This document shows positions 9,347-16,963 of a stretch of DNA of 64,000 nucleotides, in pieces. Made by a program: the position numbers and the translations under genes. The notes under the pieces are model-generated. The model did no database searches. It had not been told where the DNA came from and saw only the letters and a program-made list of their open reading frames with translations. Origin of the DNA: DASPGQ01 sp035457705 (GTDB lineage Bacteria; Acidobacteriota; Vicinamibacteria; Marinacidobacterales; SMYC01); NCBI GenBank assembly GCA_035457705.1, contig DATIBD010000028.1:29719-93718 (forward strand). Reading direction: 5' to 3'. How positions within the stretch are numbered: the first letter of the stretch is position 1; each line of letters opens with the position of its first letter.

Positions 9347-10783
9347 ATGAATCGTCGGCAAGCACTCCACACGATGGGTGCGGCGGCCGTGGGTCTCGTC
9401 GCGAGGGCGAGCTCGGCGCAGCGGGCCGGCGAGCTGCTCTTGCGGGGTGGGCGGGTGGTGAACGCCGATGGGAGCCGCGTCGCGGACGTCCGAATCAAGG
9501 GTGAGCTCATCGAGGATGTCGGCCCCGACCTCACCGCGACCCCTGGAGCGAGCATCCTCGACGCGACGGGCCACCTGGTGATCCCGGGAGGCATCGACCC
9601 CCACACGCACCTCCAGGGATCGTTCGTCGACGACCTCACGACGGGAACGGCCGCAGCCGTCGCGGGTGGCATCACCACCGTCGGCACGTTCGCCCTCGGT
9701 CGGGAGGGAGAGAGCCCGCTCGCCGCCATGGAGCGGTGGCTCGATGAAGTCTCTGCGAGCGCGATCGGAGACGTCTTCTTCCATGCGTCGTCCTGGCCAC
9801 CTTCCTCGGAATTCGCGTCGATGCTGCCCGAGCTCGCATCGCTGGGGCAGCCGAGCCACAAGGTCTTCATGACGCGTCGCGACTTCAGCCAGTATCTGGA
9901 CGCGTTCATCGAGCTTCTCGAGGCGGCGCGAGAGGCGGGAGTGGTCACGCTCATGCACTGTGAGGACGGCGCGATACTCGCCGCCGCGGCGCGGCGGCTG
10001 GAGGCGGAAGGGCGGACGTCACTTCGGCATTACGCCGAGAGCCGACCCGAAATCGCCGAGGTCGCCGCCACGGCGCAAGCCGTCGCCCTCTGCGAGCTGA
10101 CCAAAGCGCCTCTGCACCTCGTGCATCTGTCGTCGAGACGCTCCCTCGACGCCGCGCGCACTCCGGATACCTCGGGGCTCCCACTCACTATCGAGACGAG
10201 GCCTCTCTACCTCTATTTCACGGCAGAGTGGCTCGCCGGCGAGAACGGTCCCCTCTTCGTCGGGCAGCCGCCTATTCGGTCGGCGGCCGACGTCGATACG
10301 ATGTGGCAGGGCCTCGTCGACGGCCGCATCGACTTCCTGGCCACGGATCACGCGCCGTGGACTCGCGCCCAGAAGATGGATCCCGAGCTCGATATCGGAA
10401 AGCTCCGGCCCGGCGTCAGCGATCTCCGCTTCATGCTGCCTGTGCTCTATTCCGAAGGCGTCCGCAAAGGGCGGCTCACCGCCGAGCGGTTCGTCGAAGT
10501 GACCTCGACGGCAGCCGCCCGGACCTTCGGGCTCTTTCCGGAGCGTGGCACCGTGAGCCCGGGGTCGGTCGCGGACATCGTGCTGCTCGATCCTGACCTA
10601 GAGCGCATCGCGACCGCGGGGGACGACCCGTCCCTCTCGGACTACACCCCTTTCGAAGGTTGGGCCATCACGGGATGGCCTGTATTGACGATCCGGCGGG
10701 GTGAGATCGTCTATCAAGACGGACAGGTGGTGGCTCGCCCCGGGAGCGGCAAGCCGGCAAGGCGGCACCCTCGGCGACTCTAA
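9347..10783 (+). CDS. Exported dihydropyrimidinase/D-hydantoinase-like cyclic amidohydrolase
   Basis: About 478 residues. I chose the ATG at 9347 because it gives a twin-arginine-like signal (NRRQAL, then an alanine-rich stretch ending ASSAQ). The catalytic set of the binuclear metal amidohydrolases is complete. It has HTH in GGIDPHTHL (near 86-88), a lysine for carbamylation in SHKVFM (near 170), H in LMHCED (near 202), H in HLVHLSS (near 258) and D in ATDHAPW (near 332). The enzyme should open six- or five-membered cyclic amide rings. Dihydropyrimidinases are normally cytosolic, so the signal is unusual. It follows the HyuA gene by 115 bases and would act outside the cytoplasm before OPT import, if the signal is real. 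Confidence 0.82.
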   Translation: MNRRQALHTMGAAAVGLVARASSAQRAGELLLRGGRVVNADGSRVADVRIKGELIEDVGPDLTATPGASILDATGHLVIPGGIDPHTHLQGSFVDDLTTGTAAAVAGGITTVGTFALGREGESPLAAMERWLDEVSASAIGDVFFHASSWPPSSEFASMLPELASLGQPSHKVFMTRRDFSQYLDAFIELLEAAREAGVVTLMHCEDGAILAAAARRLEAEGRTSLRHYAESRPEIAEVAATAQAVALCELTKAPLHLVHLSSRRSLDAARTPDTSGLPLTIETRPLYLYFTAEWLAGENGPLFVGQPPIRSAADVDTMWQGLVDGRIDFLATDHAPWTRAQKMDPELDIGKLRPGVSDLRFMLPVLYSEGVRKGRLTAERFVEVTSTAAARTFGLFPERGTVSPGSVADIVLLDPDLERIATAGDDPSLSDYTPFEGWAITGWPVLTIRRGEIVYQDGQVVARPGSGKPARRHPRRL

Positions 10784-11029
10784 CGCACCCATCGGCCAGA
10801 CGACCGACCGCGAAAGACTCATCTCGTCCGTGAGATTCTCGTCGTCGTCCTCAACGTCGACGATACAAATGCCTCAGTCACTCGGAGCGCGGGCGCGAAC
10901 CGGGATCGGTGACGTCCAGGATCTCCCAGCCGAGCAGACCGTTCGTCCGGAGCGCATAGATTCTGTCGGGATCCACGCGCGGGAGGGCGCTTCCATCGCA
11001 GATCGGGATCTCCTCCGACAAAAAGATGC

Positions 11030-11067
11030 TTGCGCGGCGATATCCGTTTGTTCTACATTGTCGAACA
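11030..11067 (+). promoter_or_regulatory. Putative promoter and operator of the first padR gene
   Basis: A -35-like TTGCGC (11030-11035) and a -10-like TACATT (11054-11059) are separated by 18 bases. They overlap an inverted repeat, TGTTC-N9-GAACA (11049-11067), that ends three bases before the padR ATG. PadR repressors usually bind palindromes at their own promoter, so this is a good candidate for autoregulation. The start codon is only about 4 bases from the expected transcription start, and no Shine-Dalgarno is visible. Confidence 0.4.
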
Positions 11068-11069
11068 TA

Positions 11070-11411
11070 ATGAGCCCCAATCGAGACGCGCACGGGTTGG
11101 GAGATCTCGAGCTGCGGGTGCTCCTGGCCGTCCTCCATTGCGGTGACGACGCCTACGGTGTCACCGTTTTACGAGAGATCAAATCCCGTACCGGGAAGGT
11201 GTTGTCGCGGGGAGCGGTTTACGTCACTCTCGAGCGCCTGGAGAAGAAAGGCCTCCTTACCTCACGACTGGGCGATCCGACCTCCGTGCGCGGCGGTCGG
11301 GCGAAACGGCTTTTCGCGGTGAAGCCCGCAGGGATGCGCACTCTGCGGCAGTCCCTTTCCGAGATCGCGCGCCTGCAAGCTGGGCTCGAGCCGGTTCTCT
11401 CGAAGTCATGA
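11070..11411 (+). CDS. PadR-family transcriptional regulator
   Basis: A 113-residue winged-helix protein. It has the PadR core: LGDLELRVLLAVLH, DAYGVTVLREI, then the recognition helix and wing region SRGAVYVTLERLEKKGLL and a KRLFAVKPAG beta-hairpin. The frame is open upstream to about 10701, but that part is not PadR-like, so I placed the start at the ATG at 11070. The stop overlaps the ATG of the ADOP permease (ATGA at 11408). PadR/ADOP pairs are typical of Acidobacteriota, and the repressor presumably controls its own operon and responds to an envelope or drug signal. Confidence 0.88.
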   Translation: MSPNRDAHGLGDLELRVLLAVLHCGDDAYGVTVLREIKSRTGKVLSRGAVYVTLERLEKKGLLTSRLGDPTSVRGGRAKRLFAVKPAGMRTLRQSLSEIARLQAGLEPVLSKS

Positions 11412-14053
11412 AATCCTCATTGGCGCGCCACATCCTTGCGCTCGTTCTCTCGAGTGAGAACGCCGACGCCGTTCTCGGCGACCTCGAAGAGGAGCGCACC
11501 CTCCATGGACGAACATCTCTCTGGTTCTGGCGCCAAGTCGTCTCCGTCAGCTTTGCCCATGCAAGAGAACGTTTCGCGGAACGTCGGCCGAGCGGGAAGC
11601 GTCGGCGGCGCCACCTCGCGGTCGAAACGGTCGCGTCTTGGCTCAGCGATCTTCGTCTTGGGGCGCGAGGCCTTCGATCGTCGCCCAGCTTCACAGCAAT
11701 TTCCGCGGCGACCCTCGCCCTCGGGATTGGCGGTGTCACTGCGCTCTTCTGTATCGTGGACGGCGTTCTCCTGAGCCCTCTTTCTTTTCCCCAGCCCGAT
11801 CGCATCGTCCGCGTCTGGAATTCCTATGCCGTCGATCCCCTCGATGAGATTCCGCTCTCGGTCAACGAGGTCTATGAGTACGGCGTTCGCAGCCGCTCGT
11901 TCGAGGCCTTTTCGGGATTCGACTTCAGCAGAATGAATCTGACCGGCGCCGACGAGCCGCGGCGCCTTCTCGTCGCGCGCGTGCAGTCGGCGTTTTTCGA
12001 CGTGTTCGCGGTACCGCCGGCGCTCGGCCGCGGCTTCACCGAGGACGAGGACCATCCTGGAGCGGACGACGTTCTCGTTCTCAGCCACCGTCTCTGGCAG
12101 GGCGCTTTCGGCGCGAGAGATGACGTGGTCGGACGGAGGTTGGAGCTCGACGGACGGTCGCGAACCGTGGTGGGAGTCGCCGCGCCCGAGCTCGATTACC
12201 CGAGCGGGGTGGACGCGTTCGTGCCGATGGCCATCGACCCGGCAGAGCTCGACGCCGAGACGATGCTCTCGCACGGAAAGGCGGCAATCGCGCGCCTCGC
12301 CGATTCCGTCACTCTCGAGCGCGCCGAAGACGACCTGGCGCGGGTCATTCGGGGCCTCGAGGAAATCTACCCTGGACACTTTGCCGAGGGCGATCGGGCG
12401 ACCCTGATCCTTCTCAAAGAGACTCAGGTGGGCGCGGTGCGACCCACGCTAATCGCGTTGCTGGGAGCAGTGGGCTTCGTGCTCTTGATCGCCTGCGCCA
12501 ACGTGGCGAGCCTCCTTCTCGTCCGCGGAGAACTTCGCCGGGGCGAGATCGCCGTGAAGGCGGCGCTCGGCGCCTCGCGCCATCGCATCGCGCGTGAGCG
12601 CTTTCTAGAGGGCCTTCTTCTTGCGGGCTCGGGCGGGGTCCTTGGAGTCGCCTTCGCGAAGATCTCGTTGGCCGCACTGCTGACGCGCGTTCCCGGATCG
12701 CTCCCCCGGCTCGAGACGATCGCTCTCGATGCCCGGGTGCTCCTCTTCTCGCTCCTGGTCACCGTTTCGACGGCGCTCCTTTTCGGGCTCCTTCCCGCCC
12801 TCGACGCCGGTCGGACATCCGTCGACGGACTTCGCGAGCGCCTTCGCCTCTCACGGGCCAGCCACCGACTCCGGCGAGCGTTCGTGACGGGACAGATCGC
12901 TCTCGCCCTCGTTCTCCTGTCCGGCGCCGGTCTGATGCTGCGCTCCTTCCAGCACCTTCTCGCGGTGAAGCCGGGAATCTCCGCAGAAGGTTGGCTGGCA
13001 TTCGACCTTGCTCTGCCCGGCGACGAGTATGACGACGCGGCTCGCGTCGCCTTCGAGTACGACCGATTGGTGGAGCGGGTGCAGGCCGTTCCTGGCGTCT
13101 CACGGGTGGGAGCGGTGAGCTGGCTTCCGTTCGCGTCCTATCCTTCCAACTGGACGGTCGAGATCGAGGGCCGAGAGGTCGCGACCGATGAAGACCACCC
13201 GCTTCTCGACTACGCTCTCGTCACCGGCGATTACTTCGGTGCGGTTGGAATCCCGGTTTTCGCTGGCCGGAGCCTGACTGCCGAAGACCGTGGCGCGGTC
13301 TCGGGCGTCGTGATCTCCAAGAAGGCGGCGGAGATTCTGTTTCCGGGAGAGGAACCCCTCGGACGACGCGTGCGCCTCTACTCCGATCCAGTGTGGCGCA
13401 CGATCGTCGGTGTCGTCGGCGACCACCAGAACCGGGGGCTCGAGCGGGAATCGAAACCAGGAATATACCTTCCGCACGTCGAGCTCCGCACCGGAAAGCC
13501 ATTCATCGCGCGCGATATGACGTTCGTCGTCGAGACCGCCGGAGCTCCCGGAGCGCTCGCGGGAGTGGTGAGGGAAGCCGTGAAGGAGGTTGCGCCCGAC
13601 CTTCCCATCTCCGGAGTTCGCACGGTGGAAGAAATCCTCGCCGAGTCGGTCTCGGGAAGGCGGTTCAGTCTCGAGATCCTGAGCCTGTTCGGAATCATCG
13701 GGCTGACCCTCGGCGCGATCGGAATCTACGGCGTCGTTTCGAACCTCGTCACCGAGCGCCGGCGCGAGATCGCCCTCCGAGTCGCTCTCGGCGCCACCGG
13801 CTCGGACGTGCGACGACTGGTCGTGGGAAACGGGTTGCGACTCGTGCTGGCGGGAGTGGTTCTCGGCATCGCTCTCGCCTACATGGCCACCCGCGCTCTC
13901 ATGGCGAGACTCCTCTTCGAGGTCGCGCCCGGAGATCCGGCGACGATGGCCGCAGTGACCACGGTCCTGGCCGCTACCGGACTGGTGGCAATCCTCGTTC
14001 CCACTCGGCGGGCGCTCCTCGTCGATCCCGCGGTCACGCTGCGCGAAGAGTAG
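11408..14053 (+). CDS. ADOP-family ABC permease (duplicated MacB/FtsX permease) with prefix domain
   Basis: An 881-residue membrane protein. Residues 1-75 form a small prefix domain (VLGDLEEERTLHGRTSLWFW) seen on orphan permeases of this family. Two MacB_PCD plus FtsX units follow. The first has a transmembrane start near 95 (ATLALGIGGVTALF), a periplasmic domain to about 330, three helices to about 460 and an FtsX loop. The second has a helix near 490-510, a periplasmic domain to about 745 and three helices to the C-terminus (PTRRALLVDPAVTLREE). No ATPase is encoded nearby, which is why such proteins are called orphan permeases. Translation is coupled to padR by a four-base overlap. Substrate unknown. 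Confidence 0.9.
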   Translation: MKSSLARHILALVLSSENADAVLGDLEEERTLHGRTSLWFWRQVVSVSFAHARERFAERRPSGKRRRRHLAVETVASWLSDLRLGARGLRSSPSFTAISAATLALGIGGVTALFCIVDGVLLSPLSFPQPDRIVRVWNSYAVDPLDEIPLSVNEVYEYGVRSRSFEAFSGFDFSRMNLTGADEPRRLLVARVQSAFFDVFAVPPALGRGFTEDEDHPGADDVLVLSHRLWQGAFGARDDVVGRRLELDGRSRTVVGVAAPELDYPSGVDAFVPMAIDPAELDAETMLSHGKAAIARLADSVTLERAEDDLARVIRGLEEIYPGHFAEGDRATLILLKETQVGAVRPTLIALLGAVGFVLLIACANVASLLLVRGELRRGEIAVKAALGASRHRIARERFLEGLLLAGSGGVLGVAFAKISLAALLTRVPGSLPRLETIALDARVLLFSLLVTVSTALLFGLLPALDAGRTSVDGLRERLRLSRASHRLRRAFVTGQIALALVLLSGAGLMLRSFQHLLAVKPGISAEGWLAFDLALPGDEYDDAARVAFEYDRLVERVQAVPGVSRVGAVSWLPFASYPSNWTVEIEGREVATDEDHPLLDYALVTGDYFGAVGIPVFAGRSLTAEDRGAVSGVVISKKAAEILFPGEEPLGRRVRLYSDPVWRTIVGVVGDHQNRGLERESKPGIYLPHVELRTGKPFIARDMTFVVETAGAPGALAGVVREAVKEVAPDLPISGVRTVEEILAESVSGRRFSLEILSLFGIIGLTLGAIGIYGVVSNLVTERRREIALRVALGATGSDVRRLVVGNGLRLVLAGVVLGIALAYMATRALMARLLFEVAPGDPATMAAVTTVLAATGLVAILVPTRRALLVDPAVTLREE

Positions 14054-14066
14054 CCGAAACCTTCCG

Positions 14067-14405
14067 TCAGTTTCTCCGCAAGGCGTAGGGCTTGAGATGC
14101 CACTCGAGTCTGTTGAGGCGGTGAGACCGCGAGAGCTCCGCGGGCTTCTCTATCGCGCGCAGCCGGCTAGCGAACTCATAAGGGACCGGTGCGGGTCGGG
14201 TGGTGCCGCCCCGGGGTTGACTTATCCAGAGGATCTCACCGTCGTGCTTCACTTGGAACAAATCTGCCCGTTTCTCCTCGGCAATGAATCTGTTCCCGTG
14301 GGGCAATCCGCTTTCCTCCCCGGGGCCGAGGTCTGCCCTGCCCGTTACCGACCGGTGGTGAGCGCGGTCGAAGCGCGCGTTTTGTCGGGTTGGAGCTTGC
14401 CGCAA
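14067..14405 (-). CDS. Unrecognised open reading frame downstream of the PIN toxin, doubtful
   Basis: A possible 112-residue protein from a TTG codon. It lies in the same frame as the PIN toxin, whose stop codon it follows, and the frame is open right back to that stop. The second half looks protein-like (residues 42-70, containing RADLFQVKHDGEILWIS), but I recognise no family. It fills most of the 418-base convergent gap between the ADOP permease and the toxin gene. It could be the remnant of a longer gene inserted with the toxin-antitoxin pair, or chance. I see nothing else in the gap. Confidence 0.25.
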   Translation of the reverse strand: MRQAPTRQNARFDRAHHRSVTGRADLGPGEESGLPHGNRFIAEEKRADLFQVKHDGEILWISQPRGGTTRPAPVPYEFASRLRAIEKPAELSRSHRLNRLEWHLKPYALRRN

Positions 14406-14471
14406 GCCGTCCGAGAAGTCTTCCAGATTGTCGGCGTCGTGAGCGATATAGAGGGCGCGCTTCGCCGTTTC

Positions 14472-14876
14472 CTAGGCGGGAGGGACGACGAGCGGGATCC
14501 TTTCTCGCTTGTTGCGGCGATAGACCGCGAAGTCTTCCGCGTCTATGGTGATCACCTTATGGGCGGGATGGAGTTCGCTCATACGTATGATACAGAGATC
14601 CGCCAAGTCCGGCTTGCGGTCCGCGTAACTTTCAGCGAGCGCTTCGAGGTGCACGAAGTGCTCTTCGCAGTCGAAGGCCAAGCGCGTCAGCCCATCTCGG
14701 ATCATAGCCAGCACGACGCCAACGTTTTGCAGATGGAACGCGGTCTCCGCAATGACCGACTCGCACGTGAGCGCTGGGGCCGATACCTGCTCGGCAACCT
14801 TGACCGCCCAATCGTGGTGTTGGTCGTTCCGGTTGGCAAACGCGACAAGAAAGCCAGTATCCGCGATCGCCTTCAC
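14472..14876 (-). CDS. PIN-domain toxin (VapC-like ribonuclease)
   Basis: A 134-residue protein from the GTG at 14876. The start is set by a four-base overlap (GTGA) with the antitoxin stop. The PIN acidic residues are in place: D6 (IADTGFLVAF), E44 (CESVIAETAF), D90 or D93 (KPDLADLCII) and D112 (VITIDAEDF). VapC-type toxins cleave tRNA or rRNA using Mg2+ held by these acids, and the upstream antitoxin neutralises them. The frame is open further upstream, but that part only shadows the antitoxin. The family is clear; the RNA target cannot be told. Confidence 0.85.
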   Translation of the reverse strand: MKAIADTGFLVAFANRNDQHHDWAVKVAEQVSAPALTCESVIAETAFHLQNVGVVLAMIRDGLTRLAFDCEEHFVHLEALAESYADRKPDLADLCIIRMSELHPAHKVITIDAEDFAVYRRNKRERIPLVVPPA

Positions 14877-15085
14877 GATCTCGAGAAGCCTTTTCTGCTC
14901 GCAAGGTCTTTGGGCCCGGAAACGCTCCCGGCGAGACGCATGTAAGGTCGGCTGTCGCCGTTCGCCTTGGCTCTCTCCAACTGGTCGCGCACGATTTGAC
15001 CTTGAGAAACGCCCATTCGCTTCGCCGTGTCCTCCAGCCACTCCGCAAGCGCCTTGGTAAGACGAACTGTTATTGTATGACTCAT
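14873..15085 (-). CDS. Ribbon-helix-helix antitoxin (VapB/CopG-like)
   Basis: A 70-residue protein. An N-terminal beta strand (SHTITVRLTKALAEWLE) and two helices (VSQGQIVRDQLERAKAN) match the ribbon-helix-helix DNA-binding fold. The C-terminal 25 residues are probably the disordered toxin-binding tail. It is the first gene of a two-gene toxin-antitoxin operon and overlaps the PIN toxin by four bases. Such antitoxins repress their own promoter, and a short inverted repeat lies over the predicted -35 region. Start at an ATG with no Shine-Dalgarno, probably a leaderless message. Confidence 0.8.
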   Translation of the reverse strand: MSHTITVRLTKALAEWLEDTAKRMGVSQGQIVRDQLERAKANGDSRPYMRLAGSVSGPKDLASRKGFSRS

Positions 15086-15093
15086 ATGTCAAC

Positions 15094-15122
15094 ATTGTAA
15101 GCGCCTTGACCCCTGCGGGCAA
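15094..15122 (-). promoter_or_regulatory. Putative promoter of the toxin-antitoxin operon
   Basis: On the minus strand, TTGCCC (15122-15117) and TACAAT (15099-15094) are separated by exactly 17 bases. The -10 box ends eight bases before the antitoxin ATG, so the transcript would have almost no leader. An inverted repeat CGGGC-AAGG-GCCCG (15116-15129) overlaps the -35 box and is a plausible operator for autoregulation. Confidence 0.45.
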
Positions 15123-15156
15123 GGGCCCGTGGCTTACTCTTTGATGTTGGGGGTCA
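15107..15156. repeat. Nested inverted repeats between the antitoxin and sulfatase genes
   Basis: TGACCCC (15107-15113) and GGGGTCA (15150-15156) form a 7-base inverted repeat. They enclose a second, tighter one, CGGGC-AAGG-GCCCG (15116-15129). The arrangement could be a cruciform, a regulator site, or the trace of a REP-like element. I cannot tell which from one copy. Confidence 0.3.
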
Positions 15157-15202
15157 GGTTATCTGTCGACGGACTCTTGGCCGCGCCCGGTAGAATAAAT
15201 GC

Positions 15203-16636
15203 GTGGTGCGAACGTTATGGCTGGTCGTGGCCGTCTCGATCTCCCTCGAGAGCGCCGCCGCCGAAAGACCCAATCTGGTCCTGATTCTCGTCGACGACCT
15301 GGACCTGAACCTCGGCTCGACCGACTTCATGCCGAACCTGCATCGCCTCCTGGTGCAGCAGGGTCTCACGTTCTCGGATTTCTTCGTCACCAATTCGCTC
15401 TGCTGTCCTTCGAGGGCGACCATCCTCCGCTCCCAGTACACCCATTCGCACGAGATCGTGGCCAGCGAGGCGCCCGCGGGCGGGTTCGAGAAGTTTCTCC
15501 AGTTGGGACACGAATCGTCGACGCTCGCCACCTGGCTCGACGCGGCGGGCTACCGCACGCTCCTCCTGGGAAAGTACTTGAACGGATACCCGCTGCGGGG
15601 TGACCGAACGCACCGGCCCCCCGGCTGGCACGAATGGCTCAGTCCCGCTGACGGGACTCCCTACCGCGGGTACGACTATTGGCTTAACGAGAACGGCCGG
15701 CTCGTCTTTTACGGGTCGAGCGCGTCCGACTACCTGACCGACGTCCTGGCGCGGAAAGCGGAAGGGCTCTTGAGCCGCGACGTCTCGAAGCCGTTCTTCC
15801 TCTTGCTCGCTCCGTACGCTCCCCACTACCCCGCGCCTCCGGCGCCGCGGCACCGGAATCTCTTTCGCGACGCCCGCGTGCCCCGCACGCCGTCCTTCAA
15901 CGAAGCGGACGTGAGCGACAAGCCCGCGCCGAGAAACGTCCTTTCCGGGGGCGACATCGAGGAGATCGACGAGCTCTACCGCTCTAGGCTGCGCTCCCTC
16001 CAGGCGGTCGACGAGATGATCGCGCGCCTGTTCCGGGTGCTGGAGTCGAGCGGCCGGCTCGGCAACACCTACGTCTTCTTCACCTCCGACAACGGATTTC
16101 ACATGGGACAGCACCGTCTGCGCCCGCAGAAAGCGACGCACTACGAGGAGGACATCCGCGTTCCCTTCATCGTGAAGGGGCCCGGCGTGGCAACGGGTGG
16201 GGTCGTCGCGGGCTACCTTGCCGGAAACGTCGACCTCGCCCCCACTCTCGCGGAGCTCGCCGGAATCGACGTCCCTCATTTCGTGGAGGGCCGGTCGCTC
16301 GTCCCCTTTCTCCGGGGAGATCCGCCTCCGCCGACGAGCTGGCGGCAGGCCTTCCTTCTCGAGCAGTACTCTGACGAAGGACTCATCGCGCCCTCCACCG
16401 GGATGAGCCGCCCCATCTTCGTCGGCCTCCGCACGCTCCGCTACAAGTACGTCGAGTACTGGACGGGAGTGCGCGAGCTCTACGATCTCGGTTCCGACCC
16501 CTACGAGCTCGAGAACCTCGGCGACCGCGCGCCGAGAGAGCTCGTCACCGAGCTCTCTACCGTTCTCCGGGATCTCGCCCGCTGCTCCGGAGCCGGCTGC
16601 CGCGCTGCCGAGGTCGTCTTCGTTCCTGGCCGCTGA
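15203..16636 (+). CDS. Exported sulfatase (N-acetylglucosamine-6-sulfatase-like)
   Basis: A 477-residue protein with a signal peptide (residues 1-20) and a type I sulfatase domain. Metal-binding aspartates occur in ILVDDLD (31-32). C67-C-P-S-R71 gives the C-x-P-S-R motif whose first cysteine is converted to formylglycine, and LLLGKYLNGY lies downstream, as in glucosamine-6-sulfatases. The FTSDNGFHMGQH motif (near 293-304) supplies further metal and substrate residues. It should release sulfate from sugars outside the cytoplasm, given a formylglycine-generating or anSME enzyme, which is not in the window. The start is GTG, 7 bases after a TAGAAT box and without a Shine-Dalgarno, so leaderless translation is likely. 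Confidence 0.88.
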   Translation: MVRTLWLVVAVSISLESAAAERPNLVLILVDDLDLNLGSTDFMPNLHRLLVQQGLTFSDFFVTNSLCCPSRATILRSQYTHSHEIVASEAPAGGFEKFLQLGHESSTLATWLDAAGYRTLLLGKYLNGYPLRGDRTHRPPGWHEWLSPADGTPYRGYDYWLNENGRLVFYGSSASDYLTDVLARKAEGLLSRDVSKPFFLLLAPYAPHYPAPPAPRHRNLFRDARVPRTPSFNEADVSDKPAPRNVLSGGDIEEIDELYRSRLRSLQAVDEMIARLFRVLESSGRLGNTYVFFTSDNGFHMGQHRLRPQKATHYEEDIRVPFIVKGPGVATGGVVAGYLAGNVDLAPTLAELAGIDVPHFVEGRSLVPFLRGDPPPPTSWRQAFLLEQYSDEGLIAPSTGMSRPIFVGLRTLRYKYVEYWTGVRELYDLGSDPYELENLGDRAPRELVTELSTVLRDLARCSGAGCRAAEVVFVPGR

Positions 16637-16963
16637 TTCGCGGCTATCGCAACCGCGGAGCCGGATCGCCGAAGAGGTGGAAAATTCGACCGACAGTAGA
16701 CGTGGAGCCCCGAGGGGAAGCCCTCTGTCCAGCATCGACTGGAGCTTCGGATAGGGTATGGGCCCCACCAGGACCGCGAGCGATCCGAGAGCGCGGACGG
16801 GCTCGAGCGCCTTCTGGCCTCCTCGATCGAACCGCAGTGACCGACGAGCATCGCGAGGACCCGCGACGGACCGATCGCGGCCATCGGCCTGCGACAGAGA
16901 CGCGTTCCAAATCTAGAACGTGCGATGGATCTGCGGCGCTGGCAAGTTGTTTCGGCATCTCGG
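16637..16963. other. Convergent intergenic stretch with no recognised gene
   Basis: These 327 bases lie between the ends of the sulfatase gene (plus) and the MetX-like hydrolase gene (minus). Short open frames exist on both strands, but none resembles a known protein or has a convincing start. I found no T-rich terminator hairpin and no RNA gene. Confidence 0.5.

Noticed and set aside
14097..14945. A plus-strand open frame opposite the toxin-antitoxin genes
   Set aside because: Both toxin and antitoxin on the minus strand have clear family motifs and a coupled start; the plus frame has none.
15215..16768. A long open frame on the minus strand, opposite the sulfatase gene
   Set aside because: It lies antisense to a clear sulfatase with intact motifs, has low-complexity arginine- and glutamate-rich composition and no recognisable domain; it is a high-GC shadow.
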